From: CAVYPR01 sp963770505 | Lineage (GTDB): Bacteria > Actinomycetota > Acidimicrobiia > Acidimicrobiales > RAAP-2 | Direction: 5' to 3' | NCBI GenBank assembly: GCA_963770505.1 | Contig: CAVYPR010000006.1 | Span: 868,001 to 932,000 of the forward strand | DNA: 64,000 nt | In this document: one piece after another, positions 29,193 to 37,109 of the stretch | Layout of the letters: every line of letters starts with the position of its first letter | How positions within the stretch are numbered: the stretch's first letter is position 1 | The notes under the pieces: generated by a model | What the model saw: only the letters and a program-made list of their open reading frames with translations | Database searches by the model: none | Told to the model about the DNA's origin: nothing | Program-made: the position numbers and the translations under genes

Positions 29193-29832
29193 GACCCTGG
29201 TCGCCCCCACTCGGCTGCGCGTCGAAGACGGGCGGGTCCTCGCGCTCGACGTGCGGCGCTGGATGGCGGCCACCGACCCGGTGGACGAGAAGCTGCTCGA
29301 CCGGGCCCGGGGTCCGGTACTCGACGTGGGCTGCGGCCCCGGCCGCCATGTCCGGGCCCTGCACACTCGCGGCGTCATCGCCCTCGGCCTCGACATCTCC
29401 CCCACCGCGGTGGCCATGGCCCGCCGGCGCGGCGCCCCGGTGATGCGCCGCTCGGTCTTCGAGGCGCTGCCCGGCCACGGGCGGTGGCGGACGGTCCTCC
29501 TGCTCGACGGCAGCGTGGGCATCGGCGGCGACCCGGTGGCCCTGCTGCGCCGGGTACGCGAGATCCTGCACCCCCGGGGCCGGGTACTGGTCGAGGTGGA
29601 GCCGTCCCACGTGCCCACCGAGTCGATGGTGGTCCGCATCGAGACCCACCTGCGCGAGAGCCCGTGGTTCCCCTGGGCCCGGGTGTCGGTCGAGGGTGTC
29701 GACGATCTGGCCGTCGAATCGGGGCTGGTACGCACCGAGACCTGGGAGGACGGCGGTCGGTGGTTCAGTGTCCTCGACCGGGCGGGGTATCGGGGAACGT
29801 CGTCACTACCGGCACCGACCCGCCCAGCTTGA
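29185..29832 (+). CDS. Class I SAM-dependent methyltransferase
   Basis: The 215-residue product has the SAM-binding motif I VLDVGCGPGRHVRAL near residues 47-61, an acidic second strand ending GLDISPTAVAMARRRG, and motif IV-like TVLLLDGSVGIGG. The substrate is not evident; its position after two glycosyltransferases suggests O-methylation of a sugar or polyketide-like product, by inference only. The GTG start lies inside the end of the preceding gene. The last 68 bp overlap the 3' end of the convergent membrane protein gene, a long antisense overlap. Confidence 0.87.
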   Translation: MSETLVAPTRLRVEDGRVLALDVRRWMAATDPVDEKLLDRARGPVLDVGCGPGRHVRALHTRGVIALGLDISPTAVAMARRRGAPVMRRSVFEALPGHGRWRTVLLLDGSVGIGGDPVALLRRVREILHPRGRVLVEVEPSHVPTESMVVRIETHLRESPWFPWARVSVEGVDDLAVESGLVRTETWEDGGRWFSVLDRAGYRGTSSLPAPTRPA

Positions 29833-31378
29833 CGGCCGCCGGCGCCCGGACGAAGAGGAAGGCCGGGCGCACCGCCCAGTCGGTCGGCGGGAAGAAGCAC
29901 TGAAAGCACCCGAACACCCGCCCGCCCCGCACCCAGCCGCTACCGGGCCGTGTCATCCCGAGCATCTGCTCCTCGCCGAGATTGTCGAGGTAGACGGCGG
30001 TCACCTTCGGTGTGGCCATCACCTGGCGAATGCTGGCCAGCAGGAGGCTGCGGGCGCGGCTGGGACCGGCCCGCAGCACGTCGTGGACCGCCTCGCCCTG
30101 GGCGAACGACGGCTTCCCGGCCATCGTCTCGTACCACGGGTGGTCTAGCACCAGGACCTCGCCGGGGGTCGATGCCAACTGGTGGATCAGCTGCCGGCCG
30201 GCCACCGTGCTGGCCGGCTTCGGAATGAGGTGAGCCGGGTGGTCCACCCGGACCCCCACCTGGAGGGCCACCACCAGGGCCAGGGCCCCGCCGACCAGAG
30301 CGGGCGGCCCGAGCTCGCTTCGTCGTAGGGCGTCGTAGCCCAAGGCGGCCAGCAGGGCCACCCCGGCGTAGAGGGGGATCAGGGTGTCACGGCCCCCTCC
30401 CGAGTGGATCCGCGAGACGAAGGCCGAGCCGGCCATGCCGGCGACGACCACCCCCCAGTAGGCCCAGTCGGTGGAGGTTCGGCGCCGCCACAGACCGACC
30501 GCAAGACCGCCGAGGCCGAGGCACACGGCGAAGCCGACCGGGCGCAGCAGATCCTCCGCCACGAAGCGGTGCAGGTGTGCGGGGTCGGACCCCTGGTGCA
30601 CCAGCTCGCCGTAGATCGACCACAGGTACCACCCGCCGGTGGTCGCGTTGAGCACCAGGGTCGACACTGCCACCGTCGCCACCACGGTGGCCGAGGCGAT
30701 CAGTCCGACCCGGCGGCGGGTGACCACCAGGAAGACCAGCACCGGGGCGGCAGCCAGCAGCCCGCTCTGCTTGGTGAAGAAGGCGGCGAAGAACAGCAGT
30801 CCACAGGCCAGCGCCCCCGGCCAGCGCTCGGCCCGACGGCCGACAGCCACCGCTGCGAGCAGGAGGCAAAGGAAGAGGGCATCGACCCGGCCGATGTTGA
30901 GCCAGGCACCGCCCACCTCGTAGGTGGCGGCGAAGAGGCCAGCGGCCAGCATCCCGGCCACGGCGTCCCCGGTCTCGCGACGCACCATAACGAAGAGCAA
31001 CGCGAAGCACCCGAGCGAGGCCGCCAGCGACACCAGGCGCAGTGGAAGGAAACCGATGCCGGTCACGTGGGCCAGCGTCCCGCTGACCCAGTAGTAGAGC
31101 GGGGTGTAGGCGTAGGGGACGTAGTGCAGCGAGGGCGCGACGTAGATGCCCTGTCCGTGGAAGACCCGGGCCGCCACCTCCACCGAGCCCCCCTCCATCC
31201 ACTCGAGCTCGTAGGGGTAGCCCAGCTGGCGCAGCGCAACCCACAGGTAGACAGCCAGCGGGACGGCGGCGGCCGCAACCACCACGCCGCGGGCCACCAA
31301 CTCGGCACGGCTGCGGCGGGTGGGGAAGGTCTCGCCGTCGCCGTCGATCAGTTGGCCTGCGGGCGCTTCCGTGACCAT
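29765..31378 (-). CDS. GT-C-like polytopic membrane glycosyltransferase (family 39/87 type)
   Basis: The 537-residue protein has about eleven membrane helices. After the first helix there is a loop with YPYELEWMEGGSVEVAARVFHGQGIYV, where the acidic EWMEGG stands in the place of the catalytic acidic motif of GT-C enzymes. Loop residues PYAYTPLYYWV and helix text such as WPGALACGLLFFAAFFTKQSGLL are typical of lipid-sugar-dependent transferases. The final 130 residues form a soluble external domain. ATG at 31378 starts 31 bp inside the preceding gene. Substrate unknown; it could use the polyprenyl-sugar made by the neighbouring GT2. Confidence 0.75.
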   Translation of the reverse strand: MVTEAPAGQLIDGDGETFPTRRSRAELVARGVVVAAAAVPLAVYLWVALRQLGYPYELEWMEGGSVEVAARVFHGQGIYVAPSLHYVPYAYTPLYYWVSGTLAHVTGIGFLPLRLVSLAASLGCFALLFVMVRRETGDAVAGMLAAGLFAATYEVGGAWLNIGRVDALFLCLLLAAVAVGRRAERWPGALACGLLFFAAFFTKQSGLLAAAPVLVFLVVTRRRVGLIASATVVATVAVSTLVLNATTGGWYLWSIYGELVHQGSDPAHLHRFVAEDLLRPVGFAVCLGLGGLAVGLWRRRTSTDWAYWGVVVAGMAGSAFVSRIHSGGGRDTLIPLYAGVALLAALGYDALRRSELGPPALVGGALALVVALQVGVRVDHPAHLIPKPASTVAGRQLIHQLASTPGEVLVLDHPWYETMAGKPSFAQGEAVHDVLRAGPSRARSLLLASIRQVMATPKVTAVYLDNLGEEQMLGMTRPGSGWVRGGRVFGCFQCFFPPTDWAVRPAFLFVRAPAAVKLGGSVPVVTTFPDTPPGRGH

Positions 31379-31908
31379 GACCAGACGGCCAGCAGGGCGC
31401 AGACGAACCAGATGGCGCCGAGCACCATCAGCAGGCTGTGCGCGTAGTCGAAGGGCAGGCGGCTGAAGCCCGCCGCTGCAGACTTCCCCCAGCTCCCGAC
31501 CAGGGGGTAGGCATACAGCGCCACCACCGCAGAGGCGATCAGTCCGACATCGAGTGGGGCCACCAGCCACCCCGGAATGAAGCGCCTGACGACGAAGGCC
31601 GCCACGACCAGGGCCGGCGCCACGAGGGCGTCGTTCACGATGTTGAGACCGATGAGCAGCTTCCAGACCTGGGGCGGGTTTGCCCGCTGGGCGATCATGC
31701 CGTGGATGGCGAAGATGATGACCGCCCACCCGACGGCGAGGAAGACCCAGAAGAGCGGCCCGTGTTCGCCGGACACAGAGCCGCCGCTCGCCGTCGGCGG
31801 GCCCCCGGACGCCCCTTCAGCAGGCTCGTCGCTCGGCCCGACTCGTGTGAGCACGACGACCGGGGCCGGCAGAATGCTCGCTGCGGGGTCCGGGGCGTCG
31901 GGACTCAC
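31348..31908 (-). CDS. Four-helix membrane protein next to the SUOX-type enzyme
   Basis: I do not recognise this 186-residue protein. A Pro/Gly/Ser-rich N terminus (about 1-50) is followed by four helices (around 53-73, 85-110, 120-140 and 155-180), with a short basic C terminus KRPQAN. The start is a GTG overlapping the stop of the molybdopterin oxidoreductase (GTGA), so the two proteins are probably made together. It may be an accessory membrane subunit of that enzyme or belong with the downstream transferase, whose start it overlaps by 31 bp. Confidence 0.6.
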   Translation of the reverse strand: MSPDAPDPAASILPAPVVVLTRVGPSDEPAEGASGGPPTASGGSVSGEHGPLFWVFLAVGWAVIIFAIHGMIAQRANPPQVWKLLIGLNIVNDALVAPALVVAAFVVRRFIPGWLVAPLDVGLIASAVVALYAYPLVGSWGKSAAAGFSRLPFDYAHSLLMVLGAIWFVCALLAVWSWSRKRPQAN

Positions 31909-33272
31909 AGCACCACCACTCTGGTGATCCACTTGGTCTGCAAGACGCCTGGACGGTCCGGGGCGATGAGCCGCACCGGGTAGCCGTGGTCGAGGTCGAG
32001 CGGTGCGCCGTTGCACTCGAGGGCCAGCAGGGTGTCGGGATCGGCAGCGTGTTCACTGTCGACCACCGAACTTGCGTAGAGGCGGTGCTGGGATTCAAGG
32101 GACTCGACCCGGACCGAGGCCCCAGCGGGAGCGCCGACCACACCGAGCAGGTGAGGGAGCGAGACGCCTCGCCACATGGCCGCCGCGCTCCACCCCTCGA
32201 CGCACGTGATGGGCAGCCCCGCCGCCCGCTGGGGCATGGTCTGGAGGTCGGCCAAGCTGAAGGCCCGGGGACTACGGCAGTTGCCCTTCACGACGAGGCG
32301 GTAGTTGGGGTCGACGGCCGAGGAGGTGACGCCGGCCTGCTTCGCCGATTGGTTCACGGGCAAGTGCTGTGGGCCGATGACGGGGTTGCGGGGGGCCAGC
32401 ACCGAAAGGCGCATGAGCGGCGCCACCGTCTCGCCGGCCACCGAGAGCACCAGCACCCCGGCCGTTGCGAAGATGGCGCCAAGGAATCCCCGACGGGTCA
32501 ATCCCGATTGCTCGTCGGGGCCGTCGGACGGTGCGGCGCCCTGCTCATCCCCCGAGAGGCCAGATCCAGGCACCTCTCGCGTGGTGCGCCGCGAACGCGG
32601 TGTCGGCCCCGGCCCACGAGCGATCGACGAGGTGGCGGTCGACGCCTTCGCCGCGATGTGGATCACCAGGGCGCCTACCACCAACCAGGCCGCCCAGAAG
32701 TGGGCGGTCGGGAAAAAGAACGGCATGGGCGAGTACCAGTAGTCGATGTTGGCCACGCCGGTGAAAAGCAGGAACAGCGAGCCACCGACCAGCGGGATGA
32801 GGCTCAGGCGCTCGAGCGCATGGGCCACGCCGGCCACCGGTGGCCAACTGAAGAGTTTGGGCCACACCGACCACAGCTTCGCCAGCAGCAGCGGGATGGT
32901 GGCGATCCCGGTGATCACATGCACGCCCTCGTTGACCCTGTACAGGTTGATCGGGTGCACCGGCAGGTGGAACCATCCCGGGGGGTGCTGGGCCAGGTAG
33001 TCGACCAGCCCGGTGGCGAAACACAAGGTGAAGGCGATGCCCAAGGCCACCCCCAGCACCGAGGCCACCCACTCATCGTGCAGCGGGCTGTCGAACCGGT
33101 CGCTGACTTTCGTGGTGGCCTGTTCCGCCTTGGCCACGAGGGGCTCGGTGGTCCGGATGACCCGGGTCCGCAGGCCGGCGCGTCCTGCACCCGAGGTCCC
33201 GTCGGCGGCCGCGGACTCCGGGCTCCCGGGTTCCCGGTCATGCGACTCGGTGGGGCCGGACGACGCGGACAC
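31905..33272 (-). CDS. Cytochrome b561-like / SUOX-fold molybdopterin oxidoreductase fusion
   Basis: The 455-residue chain has two halves. Residues 65-210 are four membrane helices with candidate haem ligands His118, His151, His191 and His205. Residues 258-280 (TRRGFLGAIFATAGVLV) look like an internal Tat-type RR signal-anchor, followed by a periplasmic SUOX-fold domain (about 320-455) with the cofactor-ligand cysteine C357 in PITCVEGWS and ALECNGAPLDLDHGYPVRLI. This resembles a MsrQ-MsrP (YedZ-YedY) pair fused in one protein. Electron flow from quinone through haem to the Mo site is inferred; the substrate is unknown. It lies inside the Moco gene cluster. Confidence 0.83.
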   Translation of the reverse strand: MSASSGPTESHDREPGSPESAAADGTSGAGRAGLRTRVIRTTEPLVAKAEQATTKVSDRFDSPLHDEWVASVLGVALGIAFTLCFATGLVDYLAQHPPGWFHLPVHPINLYRVNEGVHVITGIATIPLLLAKLWSVWPKLFSWPPVAGVAHALERLSLIPLVGGSLFLLFTGVANIDYWYSPMPFFFPTAHFWAAWLVVGALVIHIAAKASTATSSIARGPGPTPRSRRTTREVPGSGLSGDEQGAAPSDGPDEQSGLTRRGFLGAIFATAGVLVLSVAGETVAPLMRLSVLAPRNPVIGPQHLPVNQSAKQAGVTSSAVDPNYRLVVKGNCRSPRAFSLADLQTMPQRAAGLPITCVEGWSAAAMWRGVSLPHLLGVVGAPAGASVRVESLESQHRLYASSVVDSEHAADPDTLLALECNGAPLDLDHGYPVRLIAPDRPGVLQTKWITRVVVL

Positions 33273-33369
33273 GGGTCGACGGTAGCCCCGGAGCGTCGTC
33301 GGCGGACGGTCAGCTCCTTACAATTGGAGAAAATCGGTCACGCGGCGGCACCATCGGTAGGGTGGTCCG

Positions 33370-33864
33370 GTGTCGCCCGCCGCCAAGATCGTGACGGTGT
33401 CGGACTCGGTGGCGGCCGGCACCGCCGCCGACCGGTCGGGCCCGGTGCTGGCCGACTTGCTGGCCGGGGCCGGGTTCACGGTGGTCGACCGAATGACCGT
33501 GCCCGACGGCGAGCATGCGGTGGCCGACGCCCTGCGCCGAGCGGCGGACGGCTTCGCCGGGCTGGTGGTGACCAGCGGCGGTACCGGGTTCGGGCCTCGT
33601 GACCAGACCCCGGAGGGCACGGCTGCCGTGGTGGAGCGCCAGGCCCCCGGCCTGGCCGAGGCCATGCGGGCAGCCTCGCCGCTCGGCCGCCTCGGCCGGG
33701 GCATCGCCGGATCGGTGGGCGCCTGCCTCATCTGTAACGTGCCCGGCTCGCCCGCCGGAGCCGCCGAGTCGATCGGCGCCGTCCTCGACGTGCTCCCCCA
33801 CGCCCTCGAACTCCTGGCCGGCCGGAATCCCCACCCCCGGGATTTGCCCGGTTCACCCGCCTGA
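33370..33864 (+). CDS. mog: Molybdopterin adenylyltransferase-like protein (MogA/MoaB)
   Basis: This family adenylates molybdopterin before molybdate insertion by MoeA. The 164-residue product starts with GTG and shows KIVTVSDSVAAGTAADRSGP, LVVTSGGTGFGPRDQTPE with the nucleotide-binding Gly-Gly-Thr-Gly, and CLICNVPGSPAGAAES, the standard motifs. It runs opposite to the moa/moe genes and overlaps the 3' end of moaD by 12 bp. The divergent gap to the SUOX-type gene is about 97 bp. Confidence 0.92.
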   Translation: MSPAAKIVTVSDSVAAGTAADRSGPVLADLLAGAGFTVVDRMTVPDGEHAVADALRRAADGFAGLVVTSGGTGFGPRDQTPEGTAAVVERQAPGLAEAMRAASPLGRLGRGIAGSVGACLICNVPGSPAGAAESIGAVLDVLPHALELLAGRNPHPRDLPGSPA

Positions 33865-34089
33865 GAAGGGTGGCAGCACCCCGACTTCGTCGTGGTCATC
33901 CACCGGGCACAGGCGGTCCGCCGGCTCGCCGTTGACCCACACCTGACACGCCGGCAGGAGCGCGGTGAACCCGGAGCCGTAGCGCGCCGCCGCCGAGTCG
34001 AGCACCTCGCCGACCGTATCCCCGGGCACCTGGTCGGCGGCCACCGTGGCCGCCTCCCGGGCGGGGCCGAACAGCCGCAGCCGGGCCAT
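33853..34089 (-). CDS. moaD: MoaD, small subunit of molybdopterin synthase
   Basis: MoaD carries the thiocarboxylate sulfur that MoaE inserts into the pterin. The 78-residue product has the ubiquitin-like pattern ARLRLFGPAREAA, VWVNGEPA, and the essential C-terminal Gly-Gly (PPFSGG). The ATG shares its A with the moaA stop (TGATG). MoeB, needed to activate the C terminus, is not in the window, nor is MobA. Confidence 0.93.
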   Translation of the reverse strand: MARLRLFGPAREAATVAADQVPGDTVGEVLDSAAARYGSGFTALLPACQVWVNGEPADRLCPVDDHDEVGVLPPFSGG

Positions 34090-35156
34090 CACCCGCCGAT
34101 CATCGACATCGAGCGTGCGGGGGCGAGGAAGCCCGGATCGTTGATCCCGTGCCCAGGGCGCTTCCCCCACACCGCCCGTCGGATCATGGCAGCCAGTTCA
34201 TCGTCGGTCCCACCCTTTCGCAGCAGGTCGCGGGCCGACAGCTCATCGTCGCTGAACAGACAGTTGCGCAGTGCCCCATCGGCGGTGAGACGGAGGCGGT
34301 CGCACGTGCCGCAGAAGGGGCGAGTCACGCTGGCCACAATGCCGATCTCGCCGGTCCCGTCGGTGTATCGGTAGCGGGTCGCCGGTGCAGCATCGTCGGG
34401 GTCGATCACCGCCTCGAGCGGCCAGCAGCGGTCGATGCGGGCCACGATCTCGGCGCCCGGAACGACCCGGTCCCGATCCCACGCACCTTGGGCGTCGAGC
34501 GGCATGAACTCGATGTAACGCACCGTCCGCCCGGTCTGCCGACCGAAGCGGGCGAACCCTTCGACCTCGTCGTCGTTGACACCGATCACCGGCACCATGT
34601 TCACCTTCAGCGGGCCTAGCCCGGCGGCCTCGGCGTCGGCCATGGCGGCGAGTACCACCGACAGCGTGCCACGCCGGCGGATGGCCGCGAAGCGCCCGGG
34701 ATCGAGGCTGTCGCAACTGATGTTGACCCGGTTGAGCCCGGCGGCGGCGAGCGAGGCGGCCAGCGGGCCCAGCCGGACGGCGTTGGTGGTCATGGTGAGC
34801 TCCTCGAAGCCGATGGCCCGCAGCCCGGCCACCACTTCCACCACGTCGCGCCGCAGCAGCGGCTCACCTCCGGTGAGACGCACGCGGTCGATGCCGAGTC
34901 CGCGGGCCACCGTCGCGGTGCGCAGGATCTCGTCGGTGCGCAGGTGCTGTGCCCCCGGCAGGAACCGCATACCGGACTCGGGCATGCAGTAGACGCATCG
35001 GAGGTTGCACCGGTCGGTGAGCGAGATGCGCAGGTCGCGATGGACCCGCCCGAAGGTGTCGACCAGCGGGCCGGTGGCCGGGGCCGCCGGCCCCCCCGGA
35101 GCGGGTGCGGTCCTGGCCCGACGCTCACCGAGCTGCACCGGCTGCGGGGCGCTCAC
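34089..35156 (-). CDS. moaA: GTP 3',8-cyclase (radical SAM)
   Basis: MoaA starts Moco synthesis by rearranging GTP. After a variable 30-residue N terminus the 355-residue protein shows DLRISLTDRCNLRCVYCMP, the CxxxCxxC radical-SAM cluster motif, RLTGGEPLLRRD, the C-terminal cluster FCGTCDRLRLTADG with a later Cys in LRNCLFS, and ends in the conserved Gly-Gly (SMIGG). The start chosen is the GTG overlapping the moeA stop as GTGA; an ATG five codons earlier is also possible. Both cluster sets and the GG tail are intact, so the enzyme should be active. Confidence 0.96.
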   Translation of the reverse strand: MSAPQPVQLGERRARTAPAPGGPAAPATGPLVDTFGRVHRDLRISLTDRCNLRCVYCMPESGMRFLPGAQHLRTDEILRTATVARGLGIDRVRLTGGEPLLRRDVVEVVAGLRAIGFEELTMTTNAVRLGPLAASLAAAGLNRVNISCDSLDPGRFAAIRRRGTLSVVLAAMADAEAAGLGPLKVNMVPVIGVNDDEVEGFARFGRQTGRTVRYIEFMPLDAQGAWDRDRVVPGAEIVARIDRCWPLEAVIDPDDAAPATRYRYTDGTGEIGIVASVTRPFCGTCDRLRLTADGALRNCLFSDDELSARDLLRKGGTDDELAAMIRRAVWGKRPGHGINDPGFLAPARSMSMIGG

Positions 35157-36436
35157 GGGACGACGCCCCATGGGCCGACTGGTCCGCTCCCCGCCAGGCC
35201 CTCGGGATCGAGCAACATGACCTCCACGCTGCCACCGGCCTCGAGGCCCGAGCCGTCGGGCACCACGGCCAGGGCGTTGGCCATGGCCAGCGCATGCAGG
35301 ACGTGGGACTGCTGAACACCAGTGGGCCGCACGTGGAGGCGACCATCCTCGGCAAACCCCGCTCGGACGCGAAAGTAGTGAACCTTGCCGTCGGCCGTCC
35401 GGGTGAGGGCCTCGTCGGCCACGGCTCGGGCCGCCGGACGGTCCAGGGCGGTGTGTCCGGCCATCTGGCGCAGCGCCGGGCGGACCAACAGCTCGAAGCT
35501 CACCAGGGCCGAGACCGGGTTGCCCGGGACGCCGAAGGTCGGGACCCGCCCGCCCAGCAGCCCGAAGGCGAACGGCTTAGCCGGGCGGATGGCCACCTGC
35601 ATCCAGTGCGAGGTGCCAGCGCACCGCTCGGCCAGGACCGCGGTCACCAAATCGGCGTCACCGACACTCACCCCACCCGATACCACCACGGCGTCACACC
35701 GGACCGCCCCCGCCTCCAAAGCTTCGCCGATGGCCGTCTCTTGGTCGGGGACCGAGCCGAGGTCGACCGGCACGAAGCGAGACTGGGCCAGGGCTGCCAG
35801 CAGCGCCGGACGGTTGCCGTCGCGGATCCTGCCGGGCACGAGGGGAGCCGGAGGGTCGAGGAGCTCGTCGCCGGTCGAGAGAACCCCGACCACCGGTCGG
35901 CGGTGCACGAGCGCCTTTCGGTACCCCTGACCAGCCAACACGCCGGCGTGGGCCGGACCGAGCACCGTGCCCGCCTCGAGGAGCACCTGTCCCACGGCCA
36001 CGTCGTCGCCGGTGCGCCGCACGTAGGCACCGGGCTCCACCGCTCCGAGGATGCGCACCGTCGCGTTGTTCGCCCCCGGTGACGTCGACTCCTGCATGCA
36101 CACGGCGTCGGCGCCCACTGGCATCGGCGCACCAGTCATGATCCGCACGGCCTGACCCGGGCCCATCGAGATGGGAGCCTCGCCGGCCCGGGTGCTCCCC
36201 ACCACACGTAGGTCGACCGTTCCCGGCCCGGTGTCGGCGGCCTGCACGGCATAACCGTCCATGCCCGAGTTGGCGAACCCGGGGATCGGGGCGTCGGCCC
36301 GCACCGTGGACGCGGCCACGCAGCCGACGGCTGTCGGCAAAAGCACCTCGACCGCCTCCAGGACCGCACACTTCTCGAGCACCTGTCGGCGGGCCTCGTC
36401 CAGGGCGATCACAGCCCGGACGGCCCCAGCCGGCAT
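35153..36436 (-). CDS. moeA: Molybdopterin molybdotransferase
   Basis: MoeA inserts molybdate into adenylated molybdopterin. The 427 residues hold the N-terminal domain with FANSGMDGYAVQA, RIMTGAPMPVGADAV and VRRTGDDV, then the MoaB-like domain with GVLSTGDELL, DAVVVSGGVSVGDADLV and FGVPGNPVSALVSFELL, and a C-terminal barrel. All are diagnostic. The gene overlaps the end of moaE by 28 bp and moaA by 4 bp, so moaE-moeA-moaA-moaD form one operon. Confidence 0.96.
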   Translation of the reverse strand: MPAGAVRAVIALDEARRQVLEKCAVLEAVEVLLPTAVGCVAASTVRADAPIPGFANSGMDGYAVQAADTGPGTVDLRVVGSTRAGEAPISMGPGQAVRIMTGAPMPVGADAVCMQESTSPGANNATVRILGAVEPGAYVRRTGDDVAVGQVLLEAGTVLGPAHAGVLAGQGYRKALVHRRPVVGVLSTGDELLDPPAPLVPGRIRDGNRPALLAALAQSRFVPVDLGSVPDQETAIGEALEAGAVRCDAVVVSGGVSVGDADLVTAVLAERCAGTSHWMQVAIRPAKPFAFGLLGGRVPTFGVPGNPVSALVSFELLVRPALRQMAGHTALDRPAARAVADEALTRTADGKVHYFRVRAGFAEDGRLHVRPTGVQQSHVLHALAMANALAVVPDGSGLEAGGSVEVMLLDPEGLAGSGPVGPWGVVP

Positions 36437-36918
36437 TCGGTCGCCCAGGACTCACCGCCGTCCCAGGTCTCGAGCTTCCAGATCGGGACCGTGGCCTTGA
36501 GCGTGTCGATGCAGAACGACGCGGCCGCGAACGCGGACGGACGATGAGGGGCGGATACCGCCACCACCACCGCGGTTTCGCCGACCGCAAGCGCGCCGAC
36601 CCGGTGCACCATGACGAGCCGCCCGATTGTCGGCCATCGACGTCGGGCCTCGACCCCCAGCTCGGCCAGTTTCGGCACGACATACTCGTCGTACGCCTCG
36701 TAGACCAGCCCCACGACCCCAGGCCGTCCCGGCGAGTGGTCGCGCACCGTGCCACAGAAGGTGACCACGGCGCCGCACCCAGGAGACGCGGCCCACCCGA
36801 TGGCCTCGCCCGGCTCCAGCGCCTCCGCGGTGACGGCGATCCAGTCGACATCGGAGTTCCCGGGCGCCCCCGGTCCGGCAGGTGCGGTCACCGGCGACAA
36901 CCCGGCCCGGCCAAGCAC
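36409..36918 (-). CDS. moaE: MoaE, large subunit of molybdopterin synthase
   Basis: MoaE converts cyclic pyranopterin to molybdopterin using sulfur from MoaD. The 169-residue product shows GCGAVVTFCGTVRDHSPG, LVYEAYDEYVVPKL, MVHRVGALAVGE, VVVAVSAPHRPSAFAAASFCIDTLKATVPIWKLE with the active-site Lys pair, and a normal end. The N terminus is some 20 residues longer than usual, so the start may lie further in. Upstream on the minus strand there is a TACACT hexamer that may be its -10 box. It leads the operon moaE-moeA-moaA-moaD. Confidence 0.94.
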   Translation of the reverse strand: MLGRAGLSPVTAPAGPGAPGNSDVDWIAVTAEALEPGEAIGWAASPGCGAVVTFCGTVRDHSPGRPGVVGLVYEAYDEYVVPKLAELGVEARRRWPTIGRLVMVHRVGALAVGETAVVVAVSAPHRPSAFAAASFCIDTLKATVPIWKLETWDGGESWATECRLGPSGL

Positions 36919-36996
36919 TTGGTGCGCACCATCGGCTCTGCAGTGTACGGGGACGGGGGTGCGGGCGGCCGGGCGGAGGCGCCGTCGAGCCGACGT

Positions 36997-37012
36997 GTAA
37001 GGAAGTCGTAAT
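36997..37012 (+). promoter_or_regulatory. Direct-repeat operator candidate before the two-component genes
   Basis: GTAAG-N6-GTAAT makes an 11-bp-spaced direct repeat about 100 bp before the response regulator start. It matches the layout of OmpR-family sites such as the MtrA box (GTAAC-N6-GTAAC). Autoregulation is inferred. Confidence 0.45.
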
Positions 37013-37109
37013 GGGGTCCGACCGCCGCTGACATGCCCTCCTGCCTACGGTTGGATCCGTGGCCATTGCTCCCCTCCAGATTCCCGGACGCGGGCGGTAC
37101 GCTGCTCCG

